Source of the DNA: Elysia crispata | Lineage: Eukaryota; Mollusca; Gastropoda; Plakobranchidae | Direction: 5' to 3' | DNA: 64,000 nt | Assembly (NCBI GenBank): GCA_033675545.1 | Contig: JAWDGP010008052.1 | Location: 741,001 to 805,000 of the forward strand | Part shown: positions 47,798-58,988 of the stretch, in pieces | How the letters are laid out: every line of letters begins with the position of its first letter | Position numbering within the stretch: the stretch's first letter is position 1 | Notes under the pieces: generated by a model | The model's database searches: none | The model's input: only the letters and a program-made list of their open reading frames with translations | What the model was told of the DNA's origin: nothing | Position numbers and translations under genes: made by a program

Positions 47798-50700
47798 AGT
47801 ATGCGCATGTGATCCAGACACCTGAGGCACCTGGGGCCTATAGAGGGCATCAACGTTTCCTAGAAAAGAAATCACACATGGGAAATCTAGAACTTGTCCA
47901 AGTTTACAACGTTGCGGGGAAAACGGGGAACTTTTAGCGAAAAACTTTTCCTGGAAATTGATCGAAGTTTACAACGTTGCGGGGAAAACGGGGAACTTTT
48001 AGCGAAAAACTTTTCCTGGAAATTGATCGTCTAAGAAATTGGTTTATCTAATGTAATGCGTTGTTTTACCGCGAATAAAGCTTTTGAAAGATTTCGACCT
48101 TCTCTTATATAACCTTTTAAGTATGAAAATGTTTTTTTTTTTTTCCTTGACACGCTGTTATTGCAAAACGGATTTTTTTTTTCCAGTTGATGAGCTTTGA
48201 TTAATAAACCTTAACCGACCAAAAATTATTGTTTGCGTATGTAAAATAATCATAAGTTCCCTGAGTTCTATAAACTACTGATCATGTCTAATACTTCCTC
48301 TGGCAAAATTATCAGACGACTTTGTGTCGTTCATTAAAAAAAAAAAAAGGTATTATAAAGCAAACTATTGCCTCTTATCATGGTGAATTTGCTTTCTTTG
48401 AGAGTCGCAGTCATTGTAGAAATCTCTAAAGGAAGATAGAAACTGCGTGGATTAGAAAACATTCCATGATTGAGCTTAAATATATACAAAGCATAACGCG
48501 ATTACATCATGTTAACCATATATTTATCTCCCTTCATTAATGTCACTCTACCAAACTAATCCCTAAACTTGACTGCCTTCTGATGTTACGTCAGAGAGGG
48601 ATGATACGCAGAGGTTGTGTGCTTAAAAGAGGCGGCAGCAGCTTCATATTTGTCACTTTTAAGCTTGTTTTTCTCCAGAAAGACGTAGTGCAGTAGTCCC
48701 TTAGAAAAAAAAATCTTGGAAATTAGTTTAGACCAACTATATTATTACTCTCTTAAAACTGTATCGTGTTTTCCTTAGTTTAGACCAACTATATTATTAC
48801 CCTCTTAAAGCTGTATCGTGTTTTCCTTAGTTTAGACCAACTGTATTACTACCCTCTCAAAGCTGTATCGTGTTTTCCTTAGTTTAGACCAACTATATTA
48901 TTACCCTCTTAAAACTGTATCGTGTTTTCCTTAGTTTAGACCAACTATATTATTACCCTCTTAAAACTGTATCGTGTTTTCCTTAGTTTAGACCAACTAT
49001 ATTATTACACTCTCAAAGCTGTATCGTTTTTTCCTTAGTTTAGACCAACTGTATTATTACCCTCTTAAAGCTGTATCGTGTTTTCCTTAGTTTAAACAAC
49101 TGTATTACCCTCTCAAAGCTGTATCGTGTTTTCCTTAGTTTAGACAACTATATTACCCTCTCAAAGCTGTATCGTGTTTTCCTTAGTTTAGACAACTGTA
49201 TTACCCTCTCAAAGCTGTATCGTGTTTTCCTTAGTTTAGACAACTGTATTACCCTCTCAAAGCTGTATCGTGTTTTCCTTAGTTTAGACAACTATATTAC
49301 CCTCTCAAAGCTGTATCGTGTTTTCCTTAGTTTAGACAACTGTGCTTAGTTTAGACAACTATATTACCCTCTCAAAGCCGTATCGTGTTTTCCTTAGTTT
49401 AGACAACTATATTACCCTCTCAAAGCCGTATCGTGTTTTCCTTAGTTTAGACATCTATATCATCCTTAAAGCTGTATCGTGTTTTCCTTAGTTTAGACAA
49501 CTATATCATCATCTTAAAGCCGTATCGTGTTTTCCTTAGTTTAGACAACTATATCATCATCTTAAAGCTGTATCGTGTTTTCCTTAGTTTAGACAACTAT
49601 ATCATCATCTTAAAGCTGTATCGTGTTTTCCTTAGTTTAGACAACTATATCATCATCTTAAAGCTGTATCGTGTTTTCCTTAGTTTAGACAACTATATCA
49701 TCATCTTAAAGCTGTATCGTGTTTTCCTGAGTTTAGACAACTATATCATCATCTTAAAGCTGTATCTTGTTTCTCGTCCACCAGGTGTGCAAGGAGGAGA
49801 AGCTGAACCCCATCAAGCAGGACACAAAGAAAGGCAAGCTGAGGTATGTGAAGAACATCTTCCCCCACCACGGCTATATCTGGAACTATGGCGCTCTACC
49901 TCAGGTATTGGAGGCTCAGTTTGTTTGTTTTTTTTATCAACTTTTTTTTTACGCTGTGGCACCCAATCCAAATGAATCCAGTGTGACATATATCACATAA
50001 GCATGGAGGTAAATGTATTAACATTCAGAGCAATATATTGTCTCAAGCTTCTGGGCGTTAAAGATTACTTGAAATCATCAGAATTTTTGAGGAGGCGTAA
50101 CTTTCTTTTTCTTTGCTTTTTAAAATTTAAAAGAAATGGAGGAATTCGTTTGCTTTCAAATTTCTTTTTCTCCAATTTCAAATTTTTGACACCTTTGGAC
50201 TGGCTTTGAGATAAATTTCTCTTTATCCTTGGAAAAAAAAATTTTTTTTGTTGATTTTTGTGCTCTTGCTCTGGTGTTACAACTTACTACTAGGCTAAAA
50301 TGTTCACTTCAGTAAAGCCTTAATAAAGTCAATCATCTGCTCTTTACTTCTAAAACATTCCTTGTTATAAGTGATGAAAAAGCAAGAAAAATTTTCAGTC
50401 CAGCTTTCCATAGACCCTTATTAGTAAAATGAAACTTCTGCACATTAGGCTCGCATACAGGCTTAAACTTGCATTGGATACAAACATATAATTTTGCCAA
50501 TCAAAACAAGTATTTTTGATGTTCTACAATGAAACGAACAAGTATCATATACTTTTGAACTAAAAGCAGATAACTATCTTTTTAAAGGCTTTATTCAAGT
50601 ACGTTTTCTATCCAATGGTCAAGCTAGCAAGATCCAGGCAAGACAAATACACCAAATTTTGTTTGAAAATCATCTTCCTTAAAGCAAATTGAATGTAAGT

Positions 50701-53700
50701 AGAGAGTGTTAAAGAGCTGATTTGGTGTTGAAAGTTGTTGATGGTTTCCTACAGAAGGTTCTTACTGGCTCATTATATAGGATATTTTTCTCAATTCCCT
50801 AATCTCCAACTGCCCCAAACCAGAAATGGAATAAGCATCCTTCAATTTTAATTATGAAAAAGAAACCATAACTACATGTTTTATTTAACCTTTTCTCACA
50901 GACATACGAAGATCCCAGCACAGTGACCCCAGACACGGGAGCTAAGGGAGATTCTGACCCCATTGATGTATGCGAGATTGGCTTCAAAGTGAGTTGTAGA
51001 ATTTTTTTAAAATAGATGCAAAATGTGTTGCTGTCTTCTAGACGCTTGCTTTATTTTTGGTTGATTGTTTGATACAGACTATCTGCATCAAGTTGATCTC
51101 AAACTTATTTTTACATATGGAGCATATTGCCGCCTCCATCACAGATGATGGAGTAAAATTGAAAAGATGAGGCTCAAACTTTACCTGCTTTGCATATAAA
51201 GTACTTTTGTATTGCTTTCAGGGCCTATTAAGTAGACAAACTATACCTTTGAGTGTCAAGCATACCATGAACACTATTCGTACCAAGTAAATTCACCACT
51301 ACCCAAGTAAATTTTGACATTTTTAGACCTAGAGGGAGTGCATCACCAAAAAGTGCATATGTCCATAATTTTTTTACATTTTTTCATTTTGTTTGAAATG
51401 AATTCACATGGAAGTGTTGCTACACCATATAAAGAGGAAGGAGTGTGAAATCAATTAAAAAAAAATTTTTCGAGGAAAAAGCTTGATTGAAGTAATGTCC
51501 CATCTTTCTGTTGTCAAGGGAGATCAGTGCAACATACTTTAACAGTATTTTTAGCACTTAAATAGGCATAGGGTATCCCCATTTTAAGAACGCGGTATAT
51601 CTGTGTGCGGGTAGGAAGTGACACCATCCGCGCACAGGGATCCCCTGTTTGCGATACGAAACCTGTTAATGGATGATCAGTGAGAGCTTTTTTTTCTTAT
51701 TCTAATAGTTCATAATTATATAAAGACCAATTGGCAATTCAAGTTCAAAATTATGGCTGTTAGTTTTCTAATCATGAGAACCACTGATTCCAATGAGAAT
51801 ACTGGAGAATATATTTTAAAATCTGCAAAACACAAAACATTTATCTGGAACCTTTTCATCTACTTTTTATCATAGATCCAAGACCGAGGTGCTGTCATCC
51901 AAGTCAAGCCTGTAGGAATTATGTGCCTTATTGATGAAGGTTTGGCCATTTTGTTTCAAGTTCCTTAATTTTTTTGTCCATAATTTATCGCGTCTCTTGA
52001 ATACTGCATTATCAAATGAATAAGTATAAGATGCATATCATAACGGAATGAAAGAGTAATAGGGATTTTGAACAGATATGACATAAAAGTTTCAGTTTTA
52101 TTGTTTGAATTTCATGCTGTTTTATGATTGTACGTTTAGTGGAAGTGGAATGAGAGCTGAAGGTCTGAAATCATCCTGAACGAGATGAAATTAAGTATTA
52201 ACAAAGATAGGATGGATAATAAGAAATTCAAAGCCTTTATTGAAAAAAAAGATCTTTAATATGCTTTGAATAAAATCAAGTCTTAAAATGAGGAAAATAA
52301 ACAGCCTTATTTATGGTCCTCTTAATCTTTAAGGGAAGTATCATATTTGCGTGTACAATTTTCACAGCAAATCATGCTTAACTAATTATTTTTCTCATGT
52401 TTTTTTCTTTAGTCTGAAATTTTAATATAGAGTGGATTTGAACACTACCAAAGCAAACTTTTGTGCAGAACATGTCCATTTCTTTTTGTTTATATCAAGA
52501 CTAAAGTCTGCAAAATTTATATATTTGATACTTTAAATTTATTATTTTCAACAGGAGAAACTGATTGGAAAGTTCTTGCTATTGATGTCACAGATCCCAT
52601 GGCTGAGCAAATCAATGGTAAGCAGTTGATGAAGAGACGTCTTTTTATGTGTATGTGAGTGTGTGTGCATATATGATATATATAAATTATTAAAAAATAA
52701 ATTTGCAAAATTATAATCATTTGAATGCAGAACTATTGAATTCTGTGCCTTAACTCGACTCTACCTTAGCTCCCAGCATTTTGACAATTTGTTGTATTTC
52801 GTCAAAATTAATTGTCAAAACAAGCTTGAGACTGAGGTTAGGAAGAGAAAGCCAGTCGGGTAAAACAAAAATCTGGACTCTTATTCATATTTAGCAGTTC
52901 CAAAATTACCACTGTCAAGGCCAGCAAAAGGAAACAACCATTTGACCTTTAAGACCAATTTTATAGGGAGGTACCTGTATATGCTAAATGACAGAAAAAT
53001 CTGTAATTGTATAAGTTAATATGTTTCAATTTTAAAAATGTATCCTCTTGGTATTAATTTACAATAAACAAACCGGATTACATGAACAGAAAATTTATTT
53101 ATATCAAAGTTTTATATCATTCAATTTCTTACTATAATTTTGGATTGTAACATCTTTTGTTATTTTGACTACATCTGTATTTGAAAAGTTTTCCTCGCTG
53201 CCCCCTTCAAAAGTCATTCTTTTTCATTATTGGAATAATGAGTGTTTGTGACATGCAATGATGTCCTTAAAAAAATTCCAAGAAAATAATATTTAACTTA
53301 TTTTACAATCCAGTGACACGTTTTCTTTTTACAAATGGGTAAAATAAATTTCTATTTTTTTTGTTTTTGGAGCAAAAAAGGCTTGAATAACATAAAAAAA
53401 AATAATTTTCTGATGAGACAGAAAATGGCTGGGGACATGACGTTATATTGATTGTCTAGGTAGGTATTATTGCAAGACTTTTTGTGGGTGGTTTTACTTT
53501 GAAATCTTCAATTCATGCAGTGTTGATTAAAAGCTTTTGTATGTTGCAGATGTGGGTGATGTTGAGACTAACTTCCCTGGGCTGCTCAGAGTAAGTTTGA
53601 TCCCAAGTTTTTGTCTTTTTTCTATAATTGTTCTTCTGTATTTTGAAATTGCACAGTGTAAGAATTAAACTATCCACAAGTTGGTTTAGAGAGTAGTACT

Positions 53701-56700
53701 TGATATTGCCTATTTTTGCAAAATAATCAGATCAAGATTTTTTTTTTTTTTCTGATAATTTCATTCATGCAGGCTTTCTAAATCTTACTCAGAAAAGGAA
53801 ACTCATATAATTTCTAAAAGACTTGAATATATAGGAATCTTCTCCCGTTATCACATAATTTAAATGTCCAAAAATGTTACAATGCAATGTATACAAATAT
53901 ATTAAGCATGAAAAAAATAAACTAGATATTAAAAAAAAACAGCCACTCATTTTAGTCTCATGTTAGAACAGAGCAGTGAACATTATGTTCATGTTTTGGA
54001 GTGATAAAAAAAGGCTGGGAAGAAAGTAACATGTCTTCAGGATTTTGAAGACATCCTGAAGACATGTAACTTTTTTTATGGCTTGGATTTATCTTTTTAT
54101 ATAATTCTTGCTGTTCTATCTAGAAATAATTCTGAATTTAGAAGGGCTGTAATGAAATTGTGTGTGCATATTTTTTGTTTTGCATCCATTGTCTTGTCGA
54201 ATCATCTGCAGGCTACGTATGAATGGTTCAAATATTACAAAGTTCCAGATGGCAAGCCAGAAAATGCATTTGCTTTTGATGGAGAGGCCAAAAATAAGGT
54301 ATGCTACTTTCCAAATATCTGTTCACTTTTGGAATATTTGTTTTTACTTTTTTTTAAGTGGATTTGTGTTTTGTTTTGCATTTTTTCAATTCCACATTAT
54401 CTGCTGTTCTGCAATAGTGAAATAAAAGCGTTTATGATCCATGTGTCAAGCACTTCTTTTCTTTTTATCTTTCACAGAGTGTGTTTACAAATTTTTTTTA
54501 AGTAACCAGTAATTGTTTGAAAAATGGCTAGTTCTTGACCTGATAAGACCAAAGAACTCCAGCTTTAATCATAGAATCATGAGAGGTGTATAGATTTGGA
54601 AAATATAAATAGGGCATTTAGTATATAAATCTATTTGAAAGAGGTGATCATGGGCGTTATTTAGCTGATGTAGGTGCATCTCTTAAAGTTAGTATGCTAG
54701 TGTTGTACATACATGAAATAAAAGAAACTTTTACAAATATTTCTATCTTTTTTTTAAAAAACTAATTTTACACTCATTTGTATAAGCATCAATTCCTTAC
54801 ATTTTTAGAAATGCATTCAAGAGAAAAGTAAAAATTGTGCACTTTGAGCCACAAATGTCTTTAGCTAAAGGTTTGGGAATCTAAGTGGTGACATTTTTAA
54901 TGCTTACACGGTGTCATTGAACAAACTTCTTTTTCTTCAGATTTTGCAAAGCATAATATGTTCAGTGTTTTTGCTTGGCATATACATGTATTAACTCTTT
55001 TTAGTGTGTGAGGAGAAAATTCCCACACTTTGACAAGGCTGTTTTAGCGAGCTGAACAGCAAAAGTTAATCAAACAATTATCGAATGCAGAAAATAGCAC
55101 TGAAATAGCATAGGCATTAGAGAAAATAAAAGAATAACTTGTTCACTTCTTTCAAAAACAATTGGTATGGCTGAAAATAATAGTGGATTGGATTAGATAA
55201 CTTGTTAAATAAGAGAACCCTCGCGCCATTCTCTATGTTGAGCTGCTTTTTTTTTGGTGTCAACTGCCCGCCACACCATGTATTGAGCTGGGCACTAAAA
55301 GTTAAAACCACATTCGTATTTTTAATATCTTTGTAACTGCATAACATGTTAGGTGTTGTTCAGTGCTCTTAACAATTCTTGGTAGCAGCTCAATTTCTCA
55401 CAGTTTTTTTTATTTAATTTTATAAGGGAAAAGTGTATACATGTGAATTGAAGCCTTTTTGTTTTTCCTCACAGGAGTACACCTTAAAAGTAATTGAAGA
55501 AACTCATGAGCAATGGAAAGCCCTCATGGCTTCCTCTGAGGACTCAAAAATCTCACGGTAGATATCATAATATATATATATTTATGTGATGAAGAAATAT
55601 GCACATCATTTTTACAGTTATTTTAACAATCATTATGCAAATAGTTGTGTCATTTTTTCAAAGATTTTCAATATTAAGAAAATAAAAAAAAATCAAGCAG
55701 GAGTCCTTAGTGACGCAACTTTATTTTTGTAAATATTTATCAATGTAAGAAGTAGCCAAGGGATAATTTTGAGAGTATTGTGAAGTGTTATGCTGATCAT
55801 CTTTTATCCTCTTTTTATGCTGATATTCTAATCATGTCATGAAAAAAAAAAAGATAACAGTGAAAAAGATCATTTTCATAGCATCATGACTCGTTGAAAT
55901 TCTTTATAAAAATCAATTCCTACCTTCCCTTAGTGATATGTGAAAGATGTTCTTTTTTAAATTTTTTTTCTTTCAGAGTGAATACAACCGTTGAAAAAAG
56001 CAAGTTCAAAATTGAGGGTGTGGAGGCAGAGAAAATTGTTGACTCTGTAAGTTAATCTACCCAAACTGTTTATTTATTTATTTATCAATCAACTTAATAA
56101 ACCAGATTTCTAGATTTTGAACATGAAACAAAAAACTGCTTTTGATAGTAATTGAATTACTGTTTTGTACATATAAAAACTTTGCACCCAATCTAAATGC
56201 TTCTGATTGTTGAACAGAGCTTATTAGGTGGTATAACAGGTGTTTCACTTTGTGAAACCGTAATTGTTAAACATTTTCCACTTTCTGAAAACAGTTTTTC
56301 ACATAATTTTATGGCTGGCGAAAATCACGTCCTATATGTTTTTCAACAAGTGGCTTTAATCTTCTTCTAGTGACCAGACTTTAATATTTTCTTTCAAATC
56401 TTCTTATTTCCTATGAAGAGTACACATATATATATATATAAAATGCATCTGATTTCGTCTTTCACCATTTCTTTTTTCTTTGGTATTTTTTTTTTTTGGA
56501 ATGAATTAGACTTAGAGGTTATGAGGGTATTGATTAATATCAAAATAATCCAAATTTTTAAGTGGAAGGGTCTAATCAGTAAATCCTTGTTGAAATAAAA
56601 TTGTTTAAAGCTAAATACCTTGATAAATTAAAAAAAAATTTTTTGCCCCATTTTTTTTCTCCTTGAAATTTTGTGGTTAGTCGAAGTTTTGAAATAAAGA

Positions 56701-57737
56701 GATATTTGCAGTCCATAGGATTTAATTTTAGCAGTATAACACTCTATCAACCAGCCAACTTTTATGAGAAACATTTTGTAAGAAGTTTAAGTTTGTTATT
56801 AGATATGCTTATAATAGGATAGGCAGCAACTGCTTTTAGTACAGAGTGCAGTTCAGAAATTACAATTACAGTACACCTGTAATCCAACAAACTCAGATTA
56901 AAAAAATACTTTGTATTCAACGAACAGAGTAAAATCCTGGGTTTTTTTTTTTCCTTCTTTGACACTCTTAAACGAACTGATCTCGGGTTCAAAGAACTAC
57001 AAGTATTGGCAAACCCACTATAGAATGCTTTTCTATAAGAAACTCTGTAGTTGAAATTCAGTCAAAAGTTCCCCTGTCGGAACCTTTACGCCATATACTA
57101 AGGGTAGGGGAGAGCAAAGTATTGTTATACAGAAGATAATAAAAGAGAGGGGGGAAGTGGGCAGGGAGCGGCAGCAAATGCAAGTGGAGATCATGATACA
57201 GGATCAAAGCGCCAAAGTGGCGGTAACTTGGGCAATGATGGGAGGTGTAAAGAGTGGCTTTAAAGACAGTGGTTAGTTGATAAAAACGAGAGAGATAATT
57301 GTCCCTTGAGGTGCCTTATGTTATGTCCAACGAATCTTGCATTCAACGAACTGAACGTTGAGTCCTAGGTGTACTGTATTGTTTTTCTCGTATTTCTCAA
57401 TACATACCACAAAATTAGAACTCTCAGGCCTTAACATGCTAACGCAAACTCATCCCATATCTTAAGTACTACCTTATAAATTAGACGCAGATTACAAGCA
57501 TTCCACAAATACTATGTAATTATCCTGTACTGTAGTTAATTAACCATTAGGCAGGCAGGAAAAATTTTGGTTGAAGTACATCCACAAGGTAATTAAAGTG
57601 TGATGTTTTAGCCACTGTACTGAGCTGTCCCAGGATAATTCTATAATCCTATAATCAGGGTCCTCAAGTGTATTGGGAAACTTCATTCTCATTTATCTCT
57701 CTCTCTGTCTCTGTCTCTCTCTCTCTCTCTCTCTCTG

Positions 57738-57828
<91 letters not shown>

Positions 57829-58988
57829 CTCCCAATAAATTAATCTTTTAATTATTATTAATTCTCAGACGGACAAACCTGGACCAGCTGAACCAATCAG
57901 TCAAGAGGGTGAGTTCATAGTTGTCAATTCTTTATTAATGACAGAATCTGACTATATTTGAGTACTTAACATGCATTAGTTTGCTTTACAGATAGCAGTT
58001 GAGAAGGCCTGCAAAGTTGCATATTTGCAATTGAGAGCGGTTTCTTTTGCATAAAGAACTAATTTGTTTTCTTGCATGCGGAATTAGTAGCCTATGTTTT
58101 TCTTGGCTCTTGCTTCATTTTCTATAGCCAAGGGTTGGAAGTTATAAGCTATATGTGACGTGGCCTTCAATTTTCAAGCTCAGTGACTAGTCTGGACAAA
58201 TTGTGATTTCCATATTTTTTAAAAGCCCAATCAATTCCCTGCACAAAACAGTTGACATTTTTAGAATATATTAGTATTTGGCTGAGATATGACCAAAACT
58301 TAACACAAGGCTGGGCAATGAGAAACTGAGAAAAACATGTTTAAAATTAGGGAAAGTTTTCATGCAGGGGTGAAGTTATCTTCACAAAACACAAGGATAA
58401 AGCATGTTTAAAGCTCCTTTTGGGATTTGACACTTTTTGACAAGATGGAAAAATGGTTGATAGTTCATAAGAAGCTAAAAAATGGGAAACCTTGAAAACC
58501 TGATTTTTTATGTTTGAGGCCCAATAGTTCAAAACTGTAATTTCCAACATAAGCCTAAAAATCTCAGGCCACCTCACATATGTAGTTATCAAAATTTTTT
58601 TTTATTTAATTTCAATTTATAGGATCAAAAGTTAACATTTTGATTATATTCTAGATGTAGAAAACTATTTCTCATAACAGTGTCGCTGCTTATTAGAACA
58701 GAAAACTTTTTTCACATCATAATTATTTTCTCAACTTTCCTCCTACTTGCCTCAGTCTTACAGTCATTTAATTGGGCTTTTATGTTAGCTTTGAGTTTTA
58801 GAATACTCCTTTTTTTCCTTTGTATATTTAATTTCAAGTAAACAAATTTATTTAAAGACAATAATGTTAGCTTTGAGAATACTCCTTTTTTTTCAATAAA
58901 TGTCAATTAATTTTTTTCCTTTTTTTTCTTTGTAAATTTTGGATTTCTAGTGAACAAGTGGTACTATGTTATACCTGGAGCCAAGTAA
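38211..58988 (+). CDS. PPA1: Inorganic pyrophosphatase (soluble, family I), complete, 12 exons
   Basis: Hydrolyses pyrophosphate to two phosphates with Mg2+, pulling biosynthetic reactions forward in cytosol and mitochondria. Joined exons: 38211-38373, 40025-40143, 49785-49904, 50902-50988, 51876-51939, 52555-52617, 53550-53590, 54212-54298, 55475-55557, 55977-56046, 57869-57908, 58951-58988. This is 975 bp, 324 codons plus TAA, all GT-AG with matching phases. Landmarks: SPFHDIPL (63-70), [12 protein letters not shown] (83-94), [14 protein letters not shown] (102-115), [11 protein letters not shown] (124-134), family signature DSDPID (151-156), [26 protein letters not shown]. The metal- and substrate-binding Asp, Glu, Lys, Arg and Tyr residues known from yeast are in these blocks. 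Human PPA1 has 289 and PPA2 334 residues. The first 34 codons look like a mitochondrial presequence, so one gene may serve both compartments (inference). The symbol is by family; PPA2 or Nurf-38 would be equally fair. Confidence 0.97.
38374..40024. other. Pyrophosphatase intron 1 with AGATCT/TCTAGA-rich stretch
   Basis: AT-rich. From about 38520 to 38930 the hexamers AGATCT, TCTAGA and close variants recur many times without regular spacing. Otherwise nothing was recognised. Confidence 0.6.
40025..40143 (+). CDS. PPA1: Pyrophosphatase exon 2
   Basis: Acceptor TTCCTACAG, donor GAG|GTAGGA. Reads [19 protein letters not shown] to [11 protein letters not shown], with the conserved SPFHDIP and PRWSNAKME blocks, the latter carrying active-site Lys and Glu. 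Confidence 0.95.
42462..42550. repeat. (CT)n microsatellite
   Basis: About 85 bp of CT repeat. Confidence 0.97.
43279..43354. repeat. (CT)n microsatellite
   Basis: About 75 bp of CT repeat. Confidence 0.97.
44806..44944. repeat. (ATT)n microsatellite followed by poly-G
   Basis: ATT repeats to about 44910, then TTTA repeats, T8 and a run of 16 G. Confidence 0.97.
45541..45590. repeat. (CT)n microsatellite
   Basis: Short CT tract directly upstream of the SINE-like sequence. Confidence 0.95.
45606..45770 (+). mobile_element. tRNA-derived SINE-like element
   Basis: Starts TGTGGCTTCATGGTCTAGTT, resembling a polymerase III A box (TGGTCTAGTTG), followed about 35 bases later by GGGTTTAAATCC, a degenerate B box (GGTTCRANNCC). 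The unrelated 3' part runs into the 47-bp tandem array. Spacing and order fit a tRNA-derived SINE head. The family is not identified, and a mutated B box suggests it is old. Confidence 0.6.
45767..46376. repeat. 47-bp minisatellite
   Basis: About 13 head-to-tail copies of a 47-bp unit: CCCAATGAGAGATCTCTTTG, TTTCTCTAGACTTAGAGTGA, CTCGCCA. Copies are almost identical; the main variants are AATTAG for AATGAG and CTTTGAG for CTTAGAG. The first unit overlaps the SINE 3' end. Confidence 0.97.
46556..46720. repeat. Diverged copy of a dispersed repeat (related to 47901-48090)
   Basis: Shares CCTGGAAA, GAAATTGGTTT and a following T-run then CGGGGAAAAAGC-like pattern, in the same order, with 47901-48090. 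The identity is weak and judged by eye. Confidence 0.45.
47723..47795. repeat. (TA)n microsatellite
   Basis: About 70 bp of perfect TA. Confidence 0.97.
47901..48030. repeat. Perfect 65-bp tandem duplication
   Basis: Two adjacent 65-bp units starting AGTTTACAACGTTGCGGGGA and ending GGAAATTGATCG(A). I see no difference between the copies, so the event is recent or homogenised. Confidence 0.95.
48723..49775. repeat. 52/47-bp minisatellite abutting pyrophosphatase exon 3
   Basis: About 21 copies sharing CTGTATCGTGTTTTCCTTAG and TTTAGAC. The first seven units are 52 bp (GACCAACTATATTATTACCC); later ones are about 47 bp (GACAACTATATTACCC), then a third variant (CTATATCATCATCTTAAAGC). The last unit passes straight into the acceptor of exon 3 at 49784. 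Confidence 0.97.
49785..49904 (+). CDS. PPA1: Pyrophosphatase exon 3
   Basis: Acceptor CGTCCACCAG, formed at the very end of a minisatellite. Donor CAG|GTATTG. 40 codons: [34 protein letters not shown]. Confidence 0.96.
50902..50988 (+). CDS. PPA1: Pyrophosphatase exon 4: catalytic signature
   Basis: Acceptor TTCTCACAG, donor AAA|GTGAGT. 29 codons: [16 protein letters not shown] then [13 protein letters not shown], holding the PROSITE-type signature D-S-D-P-I-D with its three metal-binding aspartates. Confidence 0.96.
51876..51939 (+). CDS. PPA1: Pyrophosphatase exon 5
   Basis: Acceptor TATCATAG, donor AAG|GTTTGG (weak). Reads [21 protein letters not shown], the strand leading to the DEGETDWK block. 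Confidence 0.93.
52555..52617 (+). CDS. PPA1: Pyrophosphatase exon 6
   Basis: Acceptor TTTCAACAG, donor ATG|GTAAGC. Reads [20 protein letters not shown], supplying active-site aspartates. Confidence 0.95.
53550..53590 (+). CDS. PPA1: Pyrophosphatase exon 7 (41-bp micro-exon)
   Basis: Acceptor TATGTTGCAG, donor AGA|GTAAGT. Reads [14 protein letters not shown], matching the DINDVKRLKPGYL region of human PPA1. Confidence 0.93.
54212..54298 (+). CDS. PPA1: Pyrophosphatase exon 8
   Basis: Acceptor CATCTGCAG, donor AAG|GTATGC. Reads [29 protein letters not shown]. The [10 protein letters not shown] block is nearly invariant in the family. Confidence 0.96.
55475..55557 (+). CDS. PPA1: Pyrophosphatase exon 9
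   Basis: Acceptor TTCCTCACAG, donor ACG|GTAGAT (weak). Reads [27 protein letters not shown]; the THEQWKAL stretch corresponds to THDHWKAL of human PPA1. Confidence 0.94.
55977..56046 (+). CDS. PPA1: Pyrophosphatase exon 10
   Basis: Acceptor TCTTTCAG, donor TCT|GTAAGT. Reads [23 protein letters not shown]; the NTT...SKFKI pattern matches the C-terminal part of the human protein (NTTLSESPFK). It is the last exon that has no copy in the left arm. Confidence 0.93.
56869..57376. mobile_element. Tc1/mariner (pogo/Tigger-like) non-autonomous element
   Basis: Ends are CAGTACACCT and AGGTGTACTG in inverted orientation, flanked on both sides by TA (56867-56868, 57377-57378). The inner ends also pair loosely (TCCAACAAAC with TTCAACGAAC-type sequence). 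The 508-bp interior has no transposase frame. CAG-start ends with a TA target fit the pogo/Tigger branch; the family name is inference. Confidence 0.7.
57697..57826. repeat. (CT)n microsatellite at the right-arm edge
   Basis: About 125 bp of CT with TCTG interruptions at its 5' side, 44 bp before exon 11. The counterpart of the GA tract at 32886-33310. Confidence 0.96.
57869..57908 (+). CDS. PPA1: Pyrophosphatase exon 11
   Basis: Acceptor AATTCTCAG, donor AGG|GTGAGT, 40 bp: [13 protein letters not shown]. It lies 44 bp after the CT tract that ends the inverted duplication. A copy with six more bases sits at 32815-32860 on the minus strand. Confidence 0.92.
58150..58582. mobile_element. MITE-like insertion in the right arm only
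   Basis: Ends ATATGTGACGTGGCCT and AGGCCACCTCACATAT are inverted repeats with one mismatch. The left arm, aligned across this point, goes directly from the CTATAGCCAA region to GTAGTTAT with no counterpart of the roughly 430 bp. The target duplication is unclear (TA or TAT). No coding capacity. Confidence 0.65.
58951..58988 (+). CDS. PPA1: Pyrophosphatase exon 12: C-terminus and stop
   Basis: Acceptor GGATTTCTAG. Reads [12 protein letters not shown] then TAA at 58986. The VNKW start parallels VDKW near the C-terminus of human PPA1. An upstream partial repeat of the same acceptor region lies at about 58790-58860. Confidence 0.9.

Larger units (their letters stand above)
40144..49784. other. 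Pyrophosphatase intron 2 (9.6 kb)
   Basis: The largest intron, holding CT, ATT and TA microsatellites, a SINE with a 47-bp array, a dispersed repeat family and the minisatellite before exon 3. No coding exon could be recognised; the flanking exons join in phase across it. Confidence 0.85.
49905..57868. other. Pyrophosphatase introns 3-10
   Basis: Eight AT-rich introns between exons 3 and 11. Apart from the transposon at 56869-57376, the CT tract at 57697-57825 and a small GC-rich inverted repeat near 51600-51645, nothing was recognised. Confidence 0.8.
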
